Shown: piece after piece, positions 26,573-41,489 of the stretch
Numbering within the stretch: the stretch's first letter is position 1
How the letters are laid out: each line of letters starts with the position of its first letter
Assembly: GCA_027669155.1 (NCBI GenBank)
Contig: JAQEDR010000007.1
Span: forward strand, 1 to 64,000
Direction: 5' to 3'
Source of the DNA: Peptoniphilaceae bacterium AM52-5BH
GTDB lineage: Bacteria > Bacillota > Clostridia > Tissierellales > Peptoniphilaceae
Length of the DNA: 64,000 bases
Position numbers and translations under genes: made by a program
The notes under the pieces: generated by a model
Told to the model about the DNA's origin: nothing
Databases searched by the model: none
The model's input: only the letters and a program-made list of their open reading frames with translations

Positions 26573-27076
26573 ATGAAAATTGAATCAATAGAAAGCCCAA
26601 GGCTTATTATCAGAAGTTTTCTGAAAGAAGACGCCTACTGGGCTTATAAAACTGAGATGGGTGAATATCTAGCAGATGAAGCTAAGGAAGATGTGGATAT
26701 GGCATATATAAAAGAGCTTGAAGAATTAGAAAATGATCAGGATTGCGCCTATCTTATACCAATATCTAGAGAAACTAAGAAAAGAGTAGGCACTTGTAGT
26801 TTTCTTTTAACAGATGGGGGAAATACCTACGATATTGCTTATTGTGTACACAAGTCTCTATGGAATAAGGGATATGCTACAGAAATAGCCCAATCACTTA
26901 TATCATACGCGAGGAAAAAAGGAGCAAGTAAAGTAAGTATTATTGTAAATCAAGAAAACATGGCTTCAAGACGTGTGGCAGAAAAATGTGACGGCAAAAT
27001 TGTAAATGAAGATACCTTCATAAAAAAAGGAAGTAGAGAAGTAAAAAAGACCTATAAATACGAGATTAACTTATGA
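26573..27076 (+). CDS. GNAT family N-acetyltransferase, RimJ/RimL-like
   Basis: 167 residues. The N-terminus ESPRLIIRSFLKEDA is typical of the RimJ/RimL subgroup. The acetyl-CoA site is at IAYCVHKSLWNKGYATEIAQ, and NQENMASRRVAEKC is the conserved NxxS/A-motif helix. This subgroup acetylates protein N-termini, antibiotics or small molecules; the target is unknown. SD AAAGGATAG is weak. Confidence 0.87.
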   Translation: MKIESIESPRLIIRSFLKEDAYWAYKTEMGEYLADEAKEDVDMAYIKELEELENDQDCAYLIPISRETKKRVGTCSFLLTDGGNTYDIAYCVHKSLWNKGYATEIAQSLISYARKKGASKVSIIVNQENMASRRVAEKCDGKIVNEDTFIKKGSREVKKTYKYEINL

Positions 27077-27240
27077 TTTGGATGAAGCAAACGATAAATA
27101 TACAATTATTTAGGATCAAATGGCTGAATAAATTTGGATAAAACGGGGCGGAAGATTCTTTTACCCTTGCTCTCGAGCTTGCCTTGGATTCTGTGATTAA
27201 TATTGGAAAGAAATAAAAATTAAGGCTATAGTGATTTTAT
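27077..27240 (+). pseudogene. Possible degraded gene remnant
   Basis: The stretch between the GNAT and the thiC promoter has no intact gene but is less AT-rich than other spacers. One frame at about 27144-27218 reads NGAEDSFTLALELALDS and ends GKK-stop, which looks like a protein C-terminus. It is preceded in frame by stops. The parent family is not recognised. Confidence 0.25.
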
Positions 27241-27269
27241 TTTACATATAAGGAAAACTCCATTATAAT
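27241..27269 (+). promoter_or_regulatory. Promoter of the thiC transcript
   Basis: TTTACA (27241-27246), 17-base spacer, TATAAT (27264-27269). The start would be near 27276, about 15 bases before the riboswitch. Confidence 0.8.
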
Positions 27270-27289
27270 AGTAGATGTAAATTAATGAT

Positions 27290-27372
27290 CTATGGGAGCT
27301 ATATGCTGAGAGGAAGTTTTGACTTCGACCATCTTACCGGTCAGGATAATGCCTGCGAGGGATGAAGCATTT
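27290..27372 (+). promoter_or_regulatory. TPP riboswitch (THI element)
   Basis: The hallmarks of the thiamin pyrophosphate aptamer are in order: GGGAGC at the 5' side, GCTGAGAGG (27305-27313), the pyrophosphate-side segment CCGGTCAGGATAATGCCTGC (27337-27356) and the closing GAGGGATGAAGC. It lies 40-120 bases before thiC. Binding of TPP should switch off thiC. Confidence 0.93.
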
Positions 27373-27374
27373 TT

Positions 27375-27405
27375 TCTCCTATAAGTAATTTTAGGAGGTT
27401 TTTTT
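27375..27405 (+). terminator. Expression platform of the TPP riboswitch (terminator overlapping the SD)
   Basis: TCTCCTA (27375-27381) pairs with TAGGAGG (27392-27398), followed by TTTTTTT. The GGAGG in the right arm is also the only SD before the thiC ATG (12 bases away). Folding would both terminate the transcript and hide the ribosome site. Confidence 0.75.
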
Positions 27406-27410
27406 AATTT

Positions 27411-28706
27411 ATGAACTATAAGACACAGATGGAAGCTGCAAAGAATGGTTTCGTAACCGAAGATATGAAGATTGTGGCCAAGAAGGAAAATGTTAGCGAA
27501 GAATTCTTGCTAGAAAAAATCGCCAAGGGCGAAATCGTTATTCCTAGAAACAAAAACCACAATTCAATATCTCCAGAAGGTATTGGAACAGGCCTTAGGA
27601 CTAAGATTAATGTAAACTTGGGTATTTCTAAGGATATCAATGATCTTGATCTTGAGATGCAAAAGGTAGATATGGCCCTTGATATGGGAGCTGAATCTAT
27701 AATGGACCTTTCAAACTACGGAAAGACCCAAGAGTTTAGGAAAAGACTTATAGAAAAATCTACAGCTATGATTGGAACTGTACCAATGTATGATGCGGTA
27801 GGATTTTTGGATAAGGGTCTAAGCTTTATCAAGGCCCAAGAGTTCCTCGACGTTGTAAGAAACCATGCTGAAAACGGAGTAGACTTTGTGACTATCCATT
27901 GTGGAATTAATAGAGCAAATGCTGAGATTTTTATGAGAAATAGAAGGGTTAACGAGATTGTTTCACGTGGTGGGTCCTTGTTATTTGGATGGATGATGAT
28001 GAATGATGCCGAAAATCCTTTCTATGAATACTATGACGAGCTTTTGGATATTTTAAGAGAATATGACGTGACCCTATCTTTGGGAGATTCGCTAAGACCA
28101 GGTGGCATCCACGATGCGACAGACCCAGCCCAAATAGCTGAGCTAATCACCCTAGGAGAGCTTACCAAAAGAGCTTGGGAGAAGGACGTTCAAGTAATAA
28201 TCGAAGGACCAGGCCATGTTCCAATAAATGACATAGAAATGAATATGAAGCTTGAGAAGAAACTCTGTCACAATGCACCATTTTATGTATTGGGACCTTT
28301 GGTTTGTGATGTGGCCCCAGGCTATGATCATATAACAAGCGCTATTGGTGGAGCTATTGCAGCAAGCCATGGGGCAGACTTCTTATGTTATGTGACACCA
28401 GCAGAGCATTTGAGACTTCCTGATGTAAGAGATGTGCGAGAGGGTATAGTTGCAGCTAAAATCGCAGCCCACGCTGGAGATATCGCTAAGCTAAAGGATG
28501 CTAGAAAATGGGATCTAGAAATGAGTAAGAGACGACAAAAACTCGATTGGGAAGGTATGTTTGAACTTGCTATAGATCCAGAAAAGTGTAGGACCTATAG
28601 GGCGGCTTCAGCTCCAGAAGAGGAAGATACTTGCACTATGTGCGGGTCAATGTGTTCTGCAAGAAATATGAATCTTATCCTTGAAGGAAAGGATATCAAG
28701 CTTTAA
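27411..28706 (+). CDS. thiC: Phosphomethylpyrimidine synthase ThiC
   Basis: 431 residues, the short clostridial/archaeal form lacking the N-terminal extension of E. coli ThiC. It is a radical SAM enzyme that converts aminoimidazole ribotide to hydroxymethylpyrimidine phosphate. Conserved blocks are [46 protein letters not shown] and [14 protein letters not shown]. The C-terminal Fe-S motif is CTMCGSMC (CX2CX3C). The substrate AIR is made by PurM of the purine operon in this window. No other thi biosynthesis gene is adjacent. Confidence 0.97.
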   Translation: MNYKTQMEAAKNGFVTEDMKIVAKKENVSEEFLLEKIAKGEIVIPRNKNHNSISPEGIGTGLRTKINVNLGISKDINDLDLEMQKVDMALDMGAESIMDLSNYGKTQEFRKRLIEKSTAMIGTVPMYDAVGFLDKGLSFIKAQEFLDVVRNHAENGVDFVTIHCGINRANAEIFMRNRRVNEIVSRGGSLLFGWMMMNDAENPFYEYYDELLDILREYDVTLSLGDSLRPGGIHDATDPAQIAELITLGELTKRAWEKDVQVIIEGPGHVPINDIEMNMKLEKKLCHNAPFYVLGPLVCDVAPGYDHITSAIGGAIAASHGADFLCYVTPAEHLRLPDVRDVREGIVAAKIAAHAGDIAKLKDARKWDLEMSKRRQKLDWEGMFELAIDPEKCRTYRAASAPEEEDTCTMCGSMCSARNMNLILEGKDIKL

Positions 28707-28754
28707 TTTAGTATTGGAAAATTAAATAAATATTTTATAGATAGTTAATTTTGA

Positions 28755-28786
28755 GGTGGTATTAAGATATTAATATCGCCTTTTTT
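28755..28786 (+). terminator. Rho-independent terminator after thiC
   Basis: GGTGGTATTAA (28755-28765) pairs with TTAATATCGCC with two G-U pairs, then TTTTTT. Confidence 0.88.
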
Positions 28787-29018
28787 ATTTTAGATAGGTT
28801 ATTTTGTATATTATACTTAATATTGACATCTTGTTATAAAATTTTTCAGATTATTTTTGGAAGTTCTTGGTGTAATTTTGACCATAAATCGTATTTTAGA
28901 CTATAAAAATAAAGCCCTCTAAATTTAAATTAAATAATTTGGAAGGTATATTATTAATGAAAATACGAGGAAAGCCTATTGTGCTATAGGTTATTTTTCT
29001 TAGCCTGGGAGGAAAATT
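28787..29018 (+). other. AT-rich intergenic region before the CPBP gene
   Basis: About 230 bases without a gene. GCCTATTG-TGC-TATAGGTT near 28973-28992 is a small hairpin just before the SD (GGGAGG) of the CPBP gene. Nothing else is recognised. Confidence 0.4.
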
Positions 29019-29606
29019 ATGATTCAATTTGTAATAAATAGTGTGGTTCAGATTTTTTTATTTTCTCTAGTGCCCTTTGTTTTTTGGTATTTTAAATCAG
29101 GGAGAAAGGAAAAGTTTACTAGATGGATCGGTCTAAAGAGTTTTAAGATAAACGAGCAAGTTATAATTATGGTACTTTTTGTAGTTTTGGGATTTACTGT
29201 AATTAACATATTTGCCTTAAAACTAGTGGATGGAGTAAAGACAGCAACAAGTGTTTTTGAGGGTATGGGATTAAGAGCTATTCCTTCGATTCTTATTTAT
29301 GCTATATTTAATACAGCTTTGCCAGAAGAAATACTTTTTAGGGGATTTGTCCTTAAAAGGCTACAAGAATTTGTTGGCTTTAATAAAGCAAATATAATCC
29401 AATCTTTTATATTCGGATTTCTTCATGGACTTATGTTTTTTAGACCTATGGGAATTTTTAAAGCCTTAGTAATTGTTGTCTTTACAGGAGTTTTTGCTTA
29501 TTTTATGGGATACATTAATGAAAAACAAGCGGAAGGTTCTATTTTGCCAGGTGTATTTATTCACTCCTTGGCCAATATACTTGCAGGACTAGCAGCGGCT
29601 TTTTAG
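29019..29606 (+). CDS. CPBP family intramembrane metalloprotease
   Basis: 195 residues with about five or six membrane helices. Active-site motifs of the CPBP (Abi) family are all visible: EEILFR in PEEILFRGF, FGFLHGL and FIHSLAN, giving two Glu and two His for a zinc site inside the membrane. Bacterial members process membrane substrates or give self-immunity to bacteriocins. No bacteriocin gene is seen nearby, so the substrate is unknown. Confidence 0.92.
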   Translation: MIQFVINSVVQIFLFSLVPFVFWYFKSGRKEKFTRWIGLKSFKINEQVIIMVLFVVLGFTVINIFALKLVDGVKTATSVFEGMGLRAIPSILIYAIFNTALPEEILFRGFVLKRLQEFVGFNKANIIQSFIFGFLHGLMFFRPMGIFKALVIVVFTGVFAYFMGYINEKQAEGSILPGVFIHSLANILAGLAAAF

Positions 29607-29615
29607 AGCTAAGCT

Positions 29616-29650
29616 CTGGATATTTATAATTTGAATATCCAGACTTTTTA
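29616..29650 (+). terminator. Rho-independent terminator after the CPBP gene
   Basis: CTGGATATT (29616-29624) pairs with AATATCCAG (29634-29642), followed by ACTTTTTATTT. Confidence 0.88.
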
Positions 29651-29767
29651 TTTACAAATATATATAAGGATAACTTAAAAAATTTACATTAGATGGTATA
29701 TTCAAAGTGACGAGGTGTTTTGCTTTTATTATTTTTATAAAATAATGCATTTTGAAAGGAAGATTAA

Positions 29768-31423
29768 ATGAAGACTGATATTGAGATAGCGAAGGAAGTT
29801 CAATTAAAAGATATTGATGAAATCTGTAAGGATTTAGGAATTGAAGATTATGAGAAATATGGAAAGTACAAGGCTAAACTACCATTAGCTTATGCAAACA
29901 ATATGAAAAAAGACTCTAAGCTAATCCTTGTAACTGCTACAAATCCAACACCAAGTGGAGAAGGAAAAACAACCCTAAACATAGGCCTTTCCATGGCCTT
30001 AAATAAAATCGGCAAGAAGGCAATATCTGTCCTAAGAGAGCCATCTATGGGACCTTCCTTCGGAAGAAAAGGCGGAGCTGCTGGTGGAGGCTACAGCCAA
30101 GTTCTCCCAATGGATGAGATTAACCTACATTTTACAGGAGACTTCCACGCCATAACTAGTGCGGTGAATCTTGTTGCTGCGATTTTGGATAATCATATCT
30201 ACCAAGGAAATGAGAAAAGAATAGATCCAAAAAGAATCGTTTGGAGAAGGTGTGTTGACCTAAACGACAGGGCCCTTAGGAATGTCGTAATAGGACTAGG
30301 GAATAGGACAGATGGCGTCAGTCGTGAGGATAAGTTTGATATAACAGTTGCGACAGAGATGATGGCAGTTTTATGCCTTGCTACAAGCATCGAAGACTTC
30401 AGAGAAAAAGTAAGTAAGATGATCGTAGCCTACGACTATGACAATAATCCTGTAACAGTCGATGATATCAAGGCTACAGGATCTGTTGCTGTTGTTATGA
30501 AGGAAGCTCTTAAGCCAAACCTTGTCCAAACTGTAGAACATACTCCAGCAATAATCCACGGAGGACCTTTTGCAAATATTGCCCATGGTTGTAACTCTCT
30601 TCTTGCGACCAAAACTGGCCTTGGCATAGCAGATTATGTGGTGACAGAAGCAGGTTTCGGGGCAGACCTTGGAGCTGAGAAGTTTAATGATATCAAATGC
30701 AGGCTAGGAGGACTTACACCTTCCGCAAGTGTTATAGTAACATCAGTAAGAAGCCTTAAATATCATGCTGGGATGGACTTTGAGAATTTGAAAGAAGAAA
30801 ATCTAGAAAAGCTTGAAATAGGTTTTAAGAATCTTAAAATCCATATAGAAAATATGAGAAAATTCGGTCAAAATATAATCGTCGCTATCAACAAGTTCGA
30901 TACCGACACAGATAAGGAAATAGAACTCGTAAAGAAGATGACAGAAAAGCTAGGCGTTAAGGCTATTGAAACAAGTGTGTTTACTGATGGTGGAGCTGGT
31001 GGAGTAGACCTTGCAAGAAACCTAGTCGAGCTTTGCGAAAATGACAATGACTTTAACTACCTATATGACCTAGACCAAGGTGTAAAGGAAAAAATAGAGA
31101 CCATAGCCAAGGAAATCTATAGGGCTAAGGGTGTAGTTTATAGCAAAAAGTGCGAGAAGGATATCAAAAAAATCGAAGACTTAGGCTATCAAAACTTGCC
31201 AATCTGTATAGCCAAAACCCCTTATTCCCTATCAGATGATGGAAATATCAATATCACAGAAGACGACTACGATATAACGATTAGAGAAATTAGGATCAAT
31301 GCTGGCGCAGGATTTTTGGTTGCCTATACTGGAAATATTTTAACCATGCCAGGACTTCCAAAGGCTGCTAATGCTTACAAAATTGATTTAGATGAAAATA
31401 ATGAAATAGTTGGATTATTCTAA
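29768..31423 (+). CDS. fhs: Formate--tetrahydrofolate ligase
   Basis: 551 residues, normal length. Family signatures are TATNPTPSGEGKTTLNIGLS (P-loop near residue 60), REPSMGPSFGRKGGAAGGGY and HFTGDFHAITSAVNL. It makes 10-formyl-THF from formate, THF and ATP. The product feeds the two formyl transfers of purine synthesis by PurN and PurH, encoded just downstream. SD AAAGGAAG. Confidence 0.98.
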   Translation: MKTDIEIAKEVQLKDIDEICKDLGIEDYEKYGKYKAKLPLAYANNMKKDSKLILVTATNPTPSGEGKTTLNIGLSMALNKIGKKAISVLREPSMGPSFGRKGGAAGGGYSQVLPMDEINLHFTGDFHAITSAVNLVAAILDNHIYQGNEKRIDPKRIVWRRCVDLNDRALRNVVIGLGNRTDGVSREDKFDITVATEMMAVLCLATSIEDFREKVSKMIVAYDYDNNPVTVDDIKATGSVAVVMKEALKPNLVQTVEHTPAIIHGGPFANIAHGCNSLLATKTGLGIADYVVTEAGFGADLGAEKFNDIKCRLGGLTPSASVIVTSVRSLKYHAGMDFENLKEENLEKLEIGFKNLKIHIENMRKFGQNIIVAINKFDTDTDKEIELVKKMTEKLGVKAIETSVFTDGGAGGVDLARNLVELCENDNDFNYLYDLDQGVKEKIETIAKEIYRAKGVVYSKKCEKDIKKIEDLGYQNLPICIAKTPYSLSDDGNINITEDDYDITIREIRINAGAGFLVAYTGNILTMPGLPKAANAYKIDLDENNEIVGLF

Positions 31424-31484
31424 TTGTTTACCTTTTCATGAAATTTTTGGGAAAGAAATCTTTAAAAAAATCACTTAAAAAAAC

Positions 31485-31512
31485 TTGCAAAATTTGTTAA
31501 ATTATTTATAAT
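31485..31512 (+). promoter_or_regulatory. Promoter of the purine operon
   Basis: TTGCAA (31485-31490), 16-base spacer, TATAAT (31507-31512). It gives a leader of about 220 bases before purF containing an ORF and a terminator. No purine or PRPP riboswitch consensus was seen in the leader. Confidence 0.75.
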
Positions 31513-31549
31513 ATAGATATACAAAAATTTAGGGAAGATGGAGGGTGCT

Positions 31550-31717
31550 ATGAAAAACAAATGTCTAACAAACAAAACATTTACTATAAAATTCATTTCT
31601 ATTAGCGTGATTAACTCTATCTTTGCCTACATCAAAAAGTTGAGATTTACAATTGAATTTCTTTGCCCTGCACTAAGAGGACCCTGTTTAGGGTTCTCTT
31701 TTTATGTGTGTAGATAA
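31550..31717 (+). CDS. 55-codon leader ORF spanning the attenuator of the purine operon
   Basis: The ATG at 31550 has an excellent SD (GGAGGG, 31540-31545). The 55-residue product begins MKNKCLTNKTFTIKF and ends GFSFYVCR; it resembles no family and has no clear repeat of one amino acid. The ORF runs right through the terminator hairpin at 31676-31703 and stops 24 bases before purF. A translating ribosome would open that hairpin. This fits a translation-dependent attenuator more than a functional peptide, although the peptide itself could be made. Confidence 0.55.
   Translation: MKNKCLTNKTFTIKFISISVINSIFAYIKKLRFTIEFLCPALRGPCLGFSFYVCR
31676..31704 (+). terminator. Intrinsic terminator in the purF leader (attenuator)
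   Basis: AGAGGACCCT (31676-31685) pairs with AGGGTTCTCT (31690-31699) over ten base pairs (one G-U) with a GTTT loop, followed by TTTTTAT. It lies between the operon promoter and purF, so only read-through gives purine enzymes. It sits inside the leader ORF. Confidence 0.92.
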
Positions 31718-31740
31718 GTGATATAGGAGAAGATAGACTA

Positions 31741-33084
31741 ATGAGCGGTGTAGTAGGGATAAAAACTAAAGTAGGAAAAACACAGAAATTATTTTATTCA
31801 TTAAGCTCGATCCAGCATAGGGGCCAGGATGCTTCTGGAATTATCTTATCAACTGGAGAAAATTTAAGAAGAATAAGAGGTCTAGGACTTGTCAATGAAA
31901 TTTTTGCAGATGAGAATCTAAAAGATAGCGAAGGAGAATACGGCCTAGGCCATGTGAGAAGTGCTCCAGAAGGATGTAACCAAGACTATAATGTCGAACC
32001 CTTGGTAAGTTTTGCTAAAGGAAATGAGTTTTCCTTAGCCCATGATGGAAATCTTGTAAATTATAAAACATTAAAGAAAAAAGAAGAAGAAATGGGCATG
32101 GCCTTTCATACATATACAGATAGCGAGCTGATCCTCCTTCTGATTACTAGATACTTTGATGGCGATATTGTAGAAGCTATAAGGCGAGCTATGAAAGATC
32201 TTAGGGGAGCTTATTCATGTGTGCTTTGTATGCCGGATAAGATCGTAGGCTTCAGAGACTACAATGGGATAAGGCCCTTGATGCTTGGATTTGATGATGA
32301 AACTACGGTTATAGCAAGTGAGAATTGTTCTATAGAGATTTTGGATATTGATAATTTCAGGGACATAGAAGCAGGTGAGATTGTAGTTTGCGATAAGGAC
32401 GGGATAAAGTCCTATAAGGAAGATGGGAAGGTAAATTGCAAGCATTGTATCTTCGAATATATCTACACTGCAAGGCCTGATGCCAATATCGAAGGAACTA
32501 ATGCCTATATGTTTAGGAGAAGAAGTGGGGAGAGGCTTTTCGACCAGGCTCCCGTAGAGGCTGATCTAGTCTGTCCCGTGCCAGATTCAGGTACTCCTTC
32601 AGCTATAGGATTTGCCCAAAGATCAGGTATTCCCTTTGCGGCAGGCCTTGTAAGAAATAGATATATGGGTAGGACCTTCATAAAATCAGACCAAAAGGCG
32701 AGGGAACTATCTGTAAGGCTTAAACTAAATCCACAAAAGTCGGTCCTTAAGGACAAAAGGATTGTTCTCGTAGATGATTCCATAGTAAGGGGAACTACAA
32801 GTGCCAAACTTATACAGAGGATAAGAAAGGCTGGAGCTAGGGAAGTTCACCTTAGAGTTACCTCGCCTCCAGTTATAAATCCTTGTTACTACGGAGTGGA
32901 CACACCAGATAAGAGTAAGTTAATAGCGGCAAATCTTTCTATAGAGGAGATCAACAAGAAGATAGGAGCAGATAGTTTGGAATTTCTAAGCATTGACAAT
33001 TTGATGGAGCTTGTAAATAATCCTTGTGATTATTGTAAGGCATGTTTTACTGGTGACTATCCAATAAAGAGGGAAGCAGAATGA
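31741..33084 (+). CDS. purF: Amidophosphoribosyltransferase PurF with degenerate glutaminase site
   Basis: 447 residues; first step of purine synthesis (PRPP to phosphoribosylamine). The PRTase half is intact: VLVDDSIVRGTTS binds PRPP, and the Fe-S cysteines of the Bacillus type are present (CIFEYIY, NPCYYGVD, CDYCKAC). The N-terminal glutaminase half keeps the fold (SSIQHRGQDASG, GHVR, TDSE) but not the active site. The protein begins MSGVVGI where others have MCG(I/V)VGI, so the nucleophile Cys is Ser2. The oxyanion Asn of AHNGNL is Asp102 (AHDGNL), and RYxTAG reads RSAPEG. It probably uses free ammonia. The stop overlaps purN by ATGA. Confidence 0.95.
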   Translation: MSGVVGIKTKVGKTQKLFYSLSSIQHRGQDASGIILSTGENLRRIRGLGLVNEIFADENLKDSEGEYGLGHVRSAPEGCNQDYNVEPLVSFAKGNEFSLAHDGNLVNYKTLKKKEEEMGMAFHTYTDSELILLLITRYFDGDIVEAIRRAMKDLRGAYSCVLCMPDKIVGFRDYNGIRPLMLGFDDETTVIASENCSIEILDIDNFRDIEAGEIVVCDKDGIKSYKEDGKVNCKHCIFEYIYTARPDANIEGTNAYMFRRRSGERLFDQAPVEADLVCPVPDSGTPSAIGFAQRSGIPFAAGLVRNRYMGRTFIKSDQKARELSVRLKLNPQKSVLKDKRIVLVDDSIVRGTTSAKLIQRIRKAGAREVHLRVTSPPVINPCYYGVDTPDKSKLIAANLSIEEINKKIGADSLEFLSIDNLMELVNNPCDYCKACFTGDYPIKREAE

Positions 33085-33626
33085 GACTTGCAGTATTTAT
33101 TTCAGGAACGGGATCGAACTTAAAGGCTCTTATAGATGCGGAAAAGAAAAATTATTTCGATAGCCAGATTAAATTAGTAGTTTCAAACAAAGATGCAAAG
33201 GGGCTTTCTTATGCCAGAGAAGAAAATATTTCTTATATCATAAGCAAAGATGACGAAGAAATCCTAGAAAAGCTTAGAGATAAAAATATAGACCTCATAG
33301 TTCTTGCAGGATATTTACCAAAAGTTACTAAAAAGATTATAGATAAATACAGGATAATCAATATCCACCCCTCACTATTACCCAAATACGGAGGTAAGGG
33401 ATTTTATGGAATGAATGTCCACAAGGCAGTATTTGAAAATAAAGAAAAGATTAGCGGAGTGAGCATACATTTTGTAAATGAAAACTTAGATGATGGAGAT
33501 ATTATTCTTCAAAGAAAAGTTGACATAAGTAAGTGCGAAAGCGCCGAAGAAATTGCAAAGACGGTCCTAGAAGTAGAGCATAAGAGCTTGAAAGAAGTAA
33601 TCAAACAATTGGAGGAATTAAATTGA
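33081..33626 (+). CDS. purN: Phosphoribosylglycinamide formyltransferase PurN
   Basis: 181 residues. VFISGTGSNLKALIDA is the N-terminal phosphate-binding loop. NIHPSLLPKYGGKGFYGMNV contains catalytic Asn and His, and SIHFVNENLDDGDII supplies the Asp that completes the site. It transfers formyl from 10-formyl-THF to GAR. It overlaps purF (ATGA) and purH (TTGA), so translation is coupled. Confidence 0.97.
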   Translation: MRLAVFISGTGSNLKALIDAEKKNYFDSQIKLVVSNKDAKGLSYAREENISYIISKDDEEILEKLRDKNIDLIVLAGYLPKVTKKIIDKYRIINIHPSLLPKYGGKGFYGMNVHKAVFENKEKISGVSIHFVNENLDDGDIILQRKVDISKCESAEEIAKTVLEVEHKSLKEVIKQLEELN

Positions 33627-35128
33627 GAGCTTTACTATCAGTTACTGACAAGACAGGTATAGAAAAACTAGCAAAAGAGCTTAGCAAATTAGGTGTAAGC
33701 CTTATATCAACAGGTGGTACATACAAAAAGATTAAGGATAGTGGGGTAGATGTATCTGAAATTGAAGATATAACAAAGTTTCCAGAAATCCTAGAAGGAA
33801 GAGTAAAAACCCTATCACCTTATGTTCATGGAGGAATTCTTTACAAGAGAGATGATGAAGGTCATGTTTCAACTGTAGAAGAATTAGGGATAAAGGCAAT
33901 TGATATAGTTGTTGTGAATTTATATGAATTCCAAAAGGCTCTTGATAAGGGAAATCCTGAAGAAATAATCGAAAATATCGACATCGGTGGTCCATCCATG
34001 GTTAGATCTGCTGCCAAAAATCATAAAGATGTCTTAATTGTAACAGATCCAAGTGATTATGATGAACTAATCGAAAGACTTAAAAACGACGATATAGACC
34101 TAGCTTATAGGCAGAGACTCGCTATGAAGGCCTTTAGCCTTACAGCCTTTTACGATTCAATAATAGCTAGATACTTCACAAAACTTACTGGAGAAGAATC
34201 TAAATATAAGACCTACGGATTCGAGAAAGAATCAGACCTCCGTTATGGAGAAAATCCAGGACAAGAGGCAAGTTTATACAATGATCCATTTGTCACAGGA
34301 CTAATGGAAGATATAGAAGTAATTCACGGGAAGGAAATGAGTTATAACAACTACAACGACCTAAACCCAGCCCTAGAACTTGCCCAAGAGCTGGGAGAAA
34401 ATGCAGTAGTTGCTCTTAAACACCAATCACCATGCGGGGTTGCCGTAGGATGCGATGTATATGATTCATACATCAAGGCCTTCGAGTGCGATAGCCAATC
34501 AATATTTGGAGGAATCCTTGCAGTAAATGGAGTAGTTGATGAGAAAGCAGCCTCAAGAATGCATGAAATATTCCTAGAAATAATAGCTGCGAGAGACTTT
34601 ACAGATGGAGCCCTAGAAATTCTTACAAAGAAGAAAAATGTAAGGCTTGTCAAAGTCGACTTTGCTAATGAAAGTGTAAGAGAAGAGATAAGATATCTTA
34701 ACGGAAAAGTCCTAATACAAGAAAAAGACTTCGGCAAGGACGAAGTAAATGTAGTAACCGACAAAAAGCCAAGTGAAGAAGAAATCAAAGACCTCTTATT
34801 TGCCCAAAAGGTAGTAAAATATGTCAAATCAAATGCCATTGTAGTAGCCAAGGGAATGAAAACTCTAGGTTGCGGAGCAGGTCAACAATCAAGAGTTTGG
34901 GCACTTGAATCTATCAAAGATCACTTTAAGGATAGGGACTTTGAGGGTGCAGTTCTTGGATCAGATGCCTTCTTCCCATTTTCAGATACAGTAGAACTTG
35001 CTCATGATATGGGAATTAGATCAATCATCCAACCAGGTGGATCAATAAGAGACGAAGATTCAATCGATAAATGTAATGAATATGGTATGAGCATGGTATT
35101 TAGCAAATCACGTCACTTCAAACATTAA
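33623..35128 (+). CDS. purH: Bifunctional AICAR transformylase/IMP cyclohydrolase
   Basis: 501 residues from TTG 33623, with SD GGAGG seven bases upstream. The N-terminal IMP cyclohydrolase (MGS-like) domain has SVTDKTGIEKLAKEL, STGGTYKKI and FPEILEGRVKTLSP. The AICAR transformylase part has DLRYGENPGQEA and VALKHQSPCGVAVG with the KHxNPCG-like catalytic Lys-His, plus CGAGQQSR near the end. It performs the last two steps to IMP. The next gene starts ten bases after its stop. Confidence 0.97.
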   Translation: MRALLSVTDKTGIEKLAKELSKLGVSLISTGGTYKKIKDSGVDVSEIEDITKFPEILEGRVKTLSPYVHGGILYKRDDEGHVSTVEELGIKAIDIVVVNLYEFQKALDKGNPEEIIENIDIGGPSMVRSAAKNHKDVLIVTDPSDYDELIERLKNDDIDLAYRQRLAMKAFSLTAFYDSIIARYFTKLTGEESKYKTYGFEKESDLRYGENPGQEASLYNDPFVTGLMEDIEVIHGKEMSYNNYNDLNPALELAQELGENAVVALKHQSPCGVAVGCDVYDSYIKAFECDSQSIFGGILAVNGVVDEKAASRMHEIFLEIIAARDFTDGALEILTKKKNVRLVKVDFANESVREEIRYLNGKVLIQEKDFGKDEVNVVTDKKPSEEEIKDLLFAQKVVKYVKSNAIVVAKGMKTLGCGAGQQSRVWALESIKDHFKDRDFEGAVLGSDAFFPFSDTVELAHDMGIRSIIQPGGSIRDEDSIDKCNEYGMSMVFSKSRHFKH

Positions 35129-35137
35129 GGAGAAGCA

Positions 35138-41481
<6,344 letters not shown>

Positions 41482-41489
41482 GAGGAATT

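Noticed and set aside
31550-31740. T-box, purine or PRPP (ykkC-type) riboswitch before purF
   Set aside because: No T-box TGGNACC sequence and none of the conserved purine or ykkC core segments were found by eye; only an ORF and a terminator.
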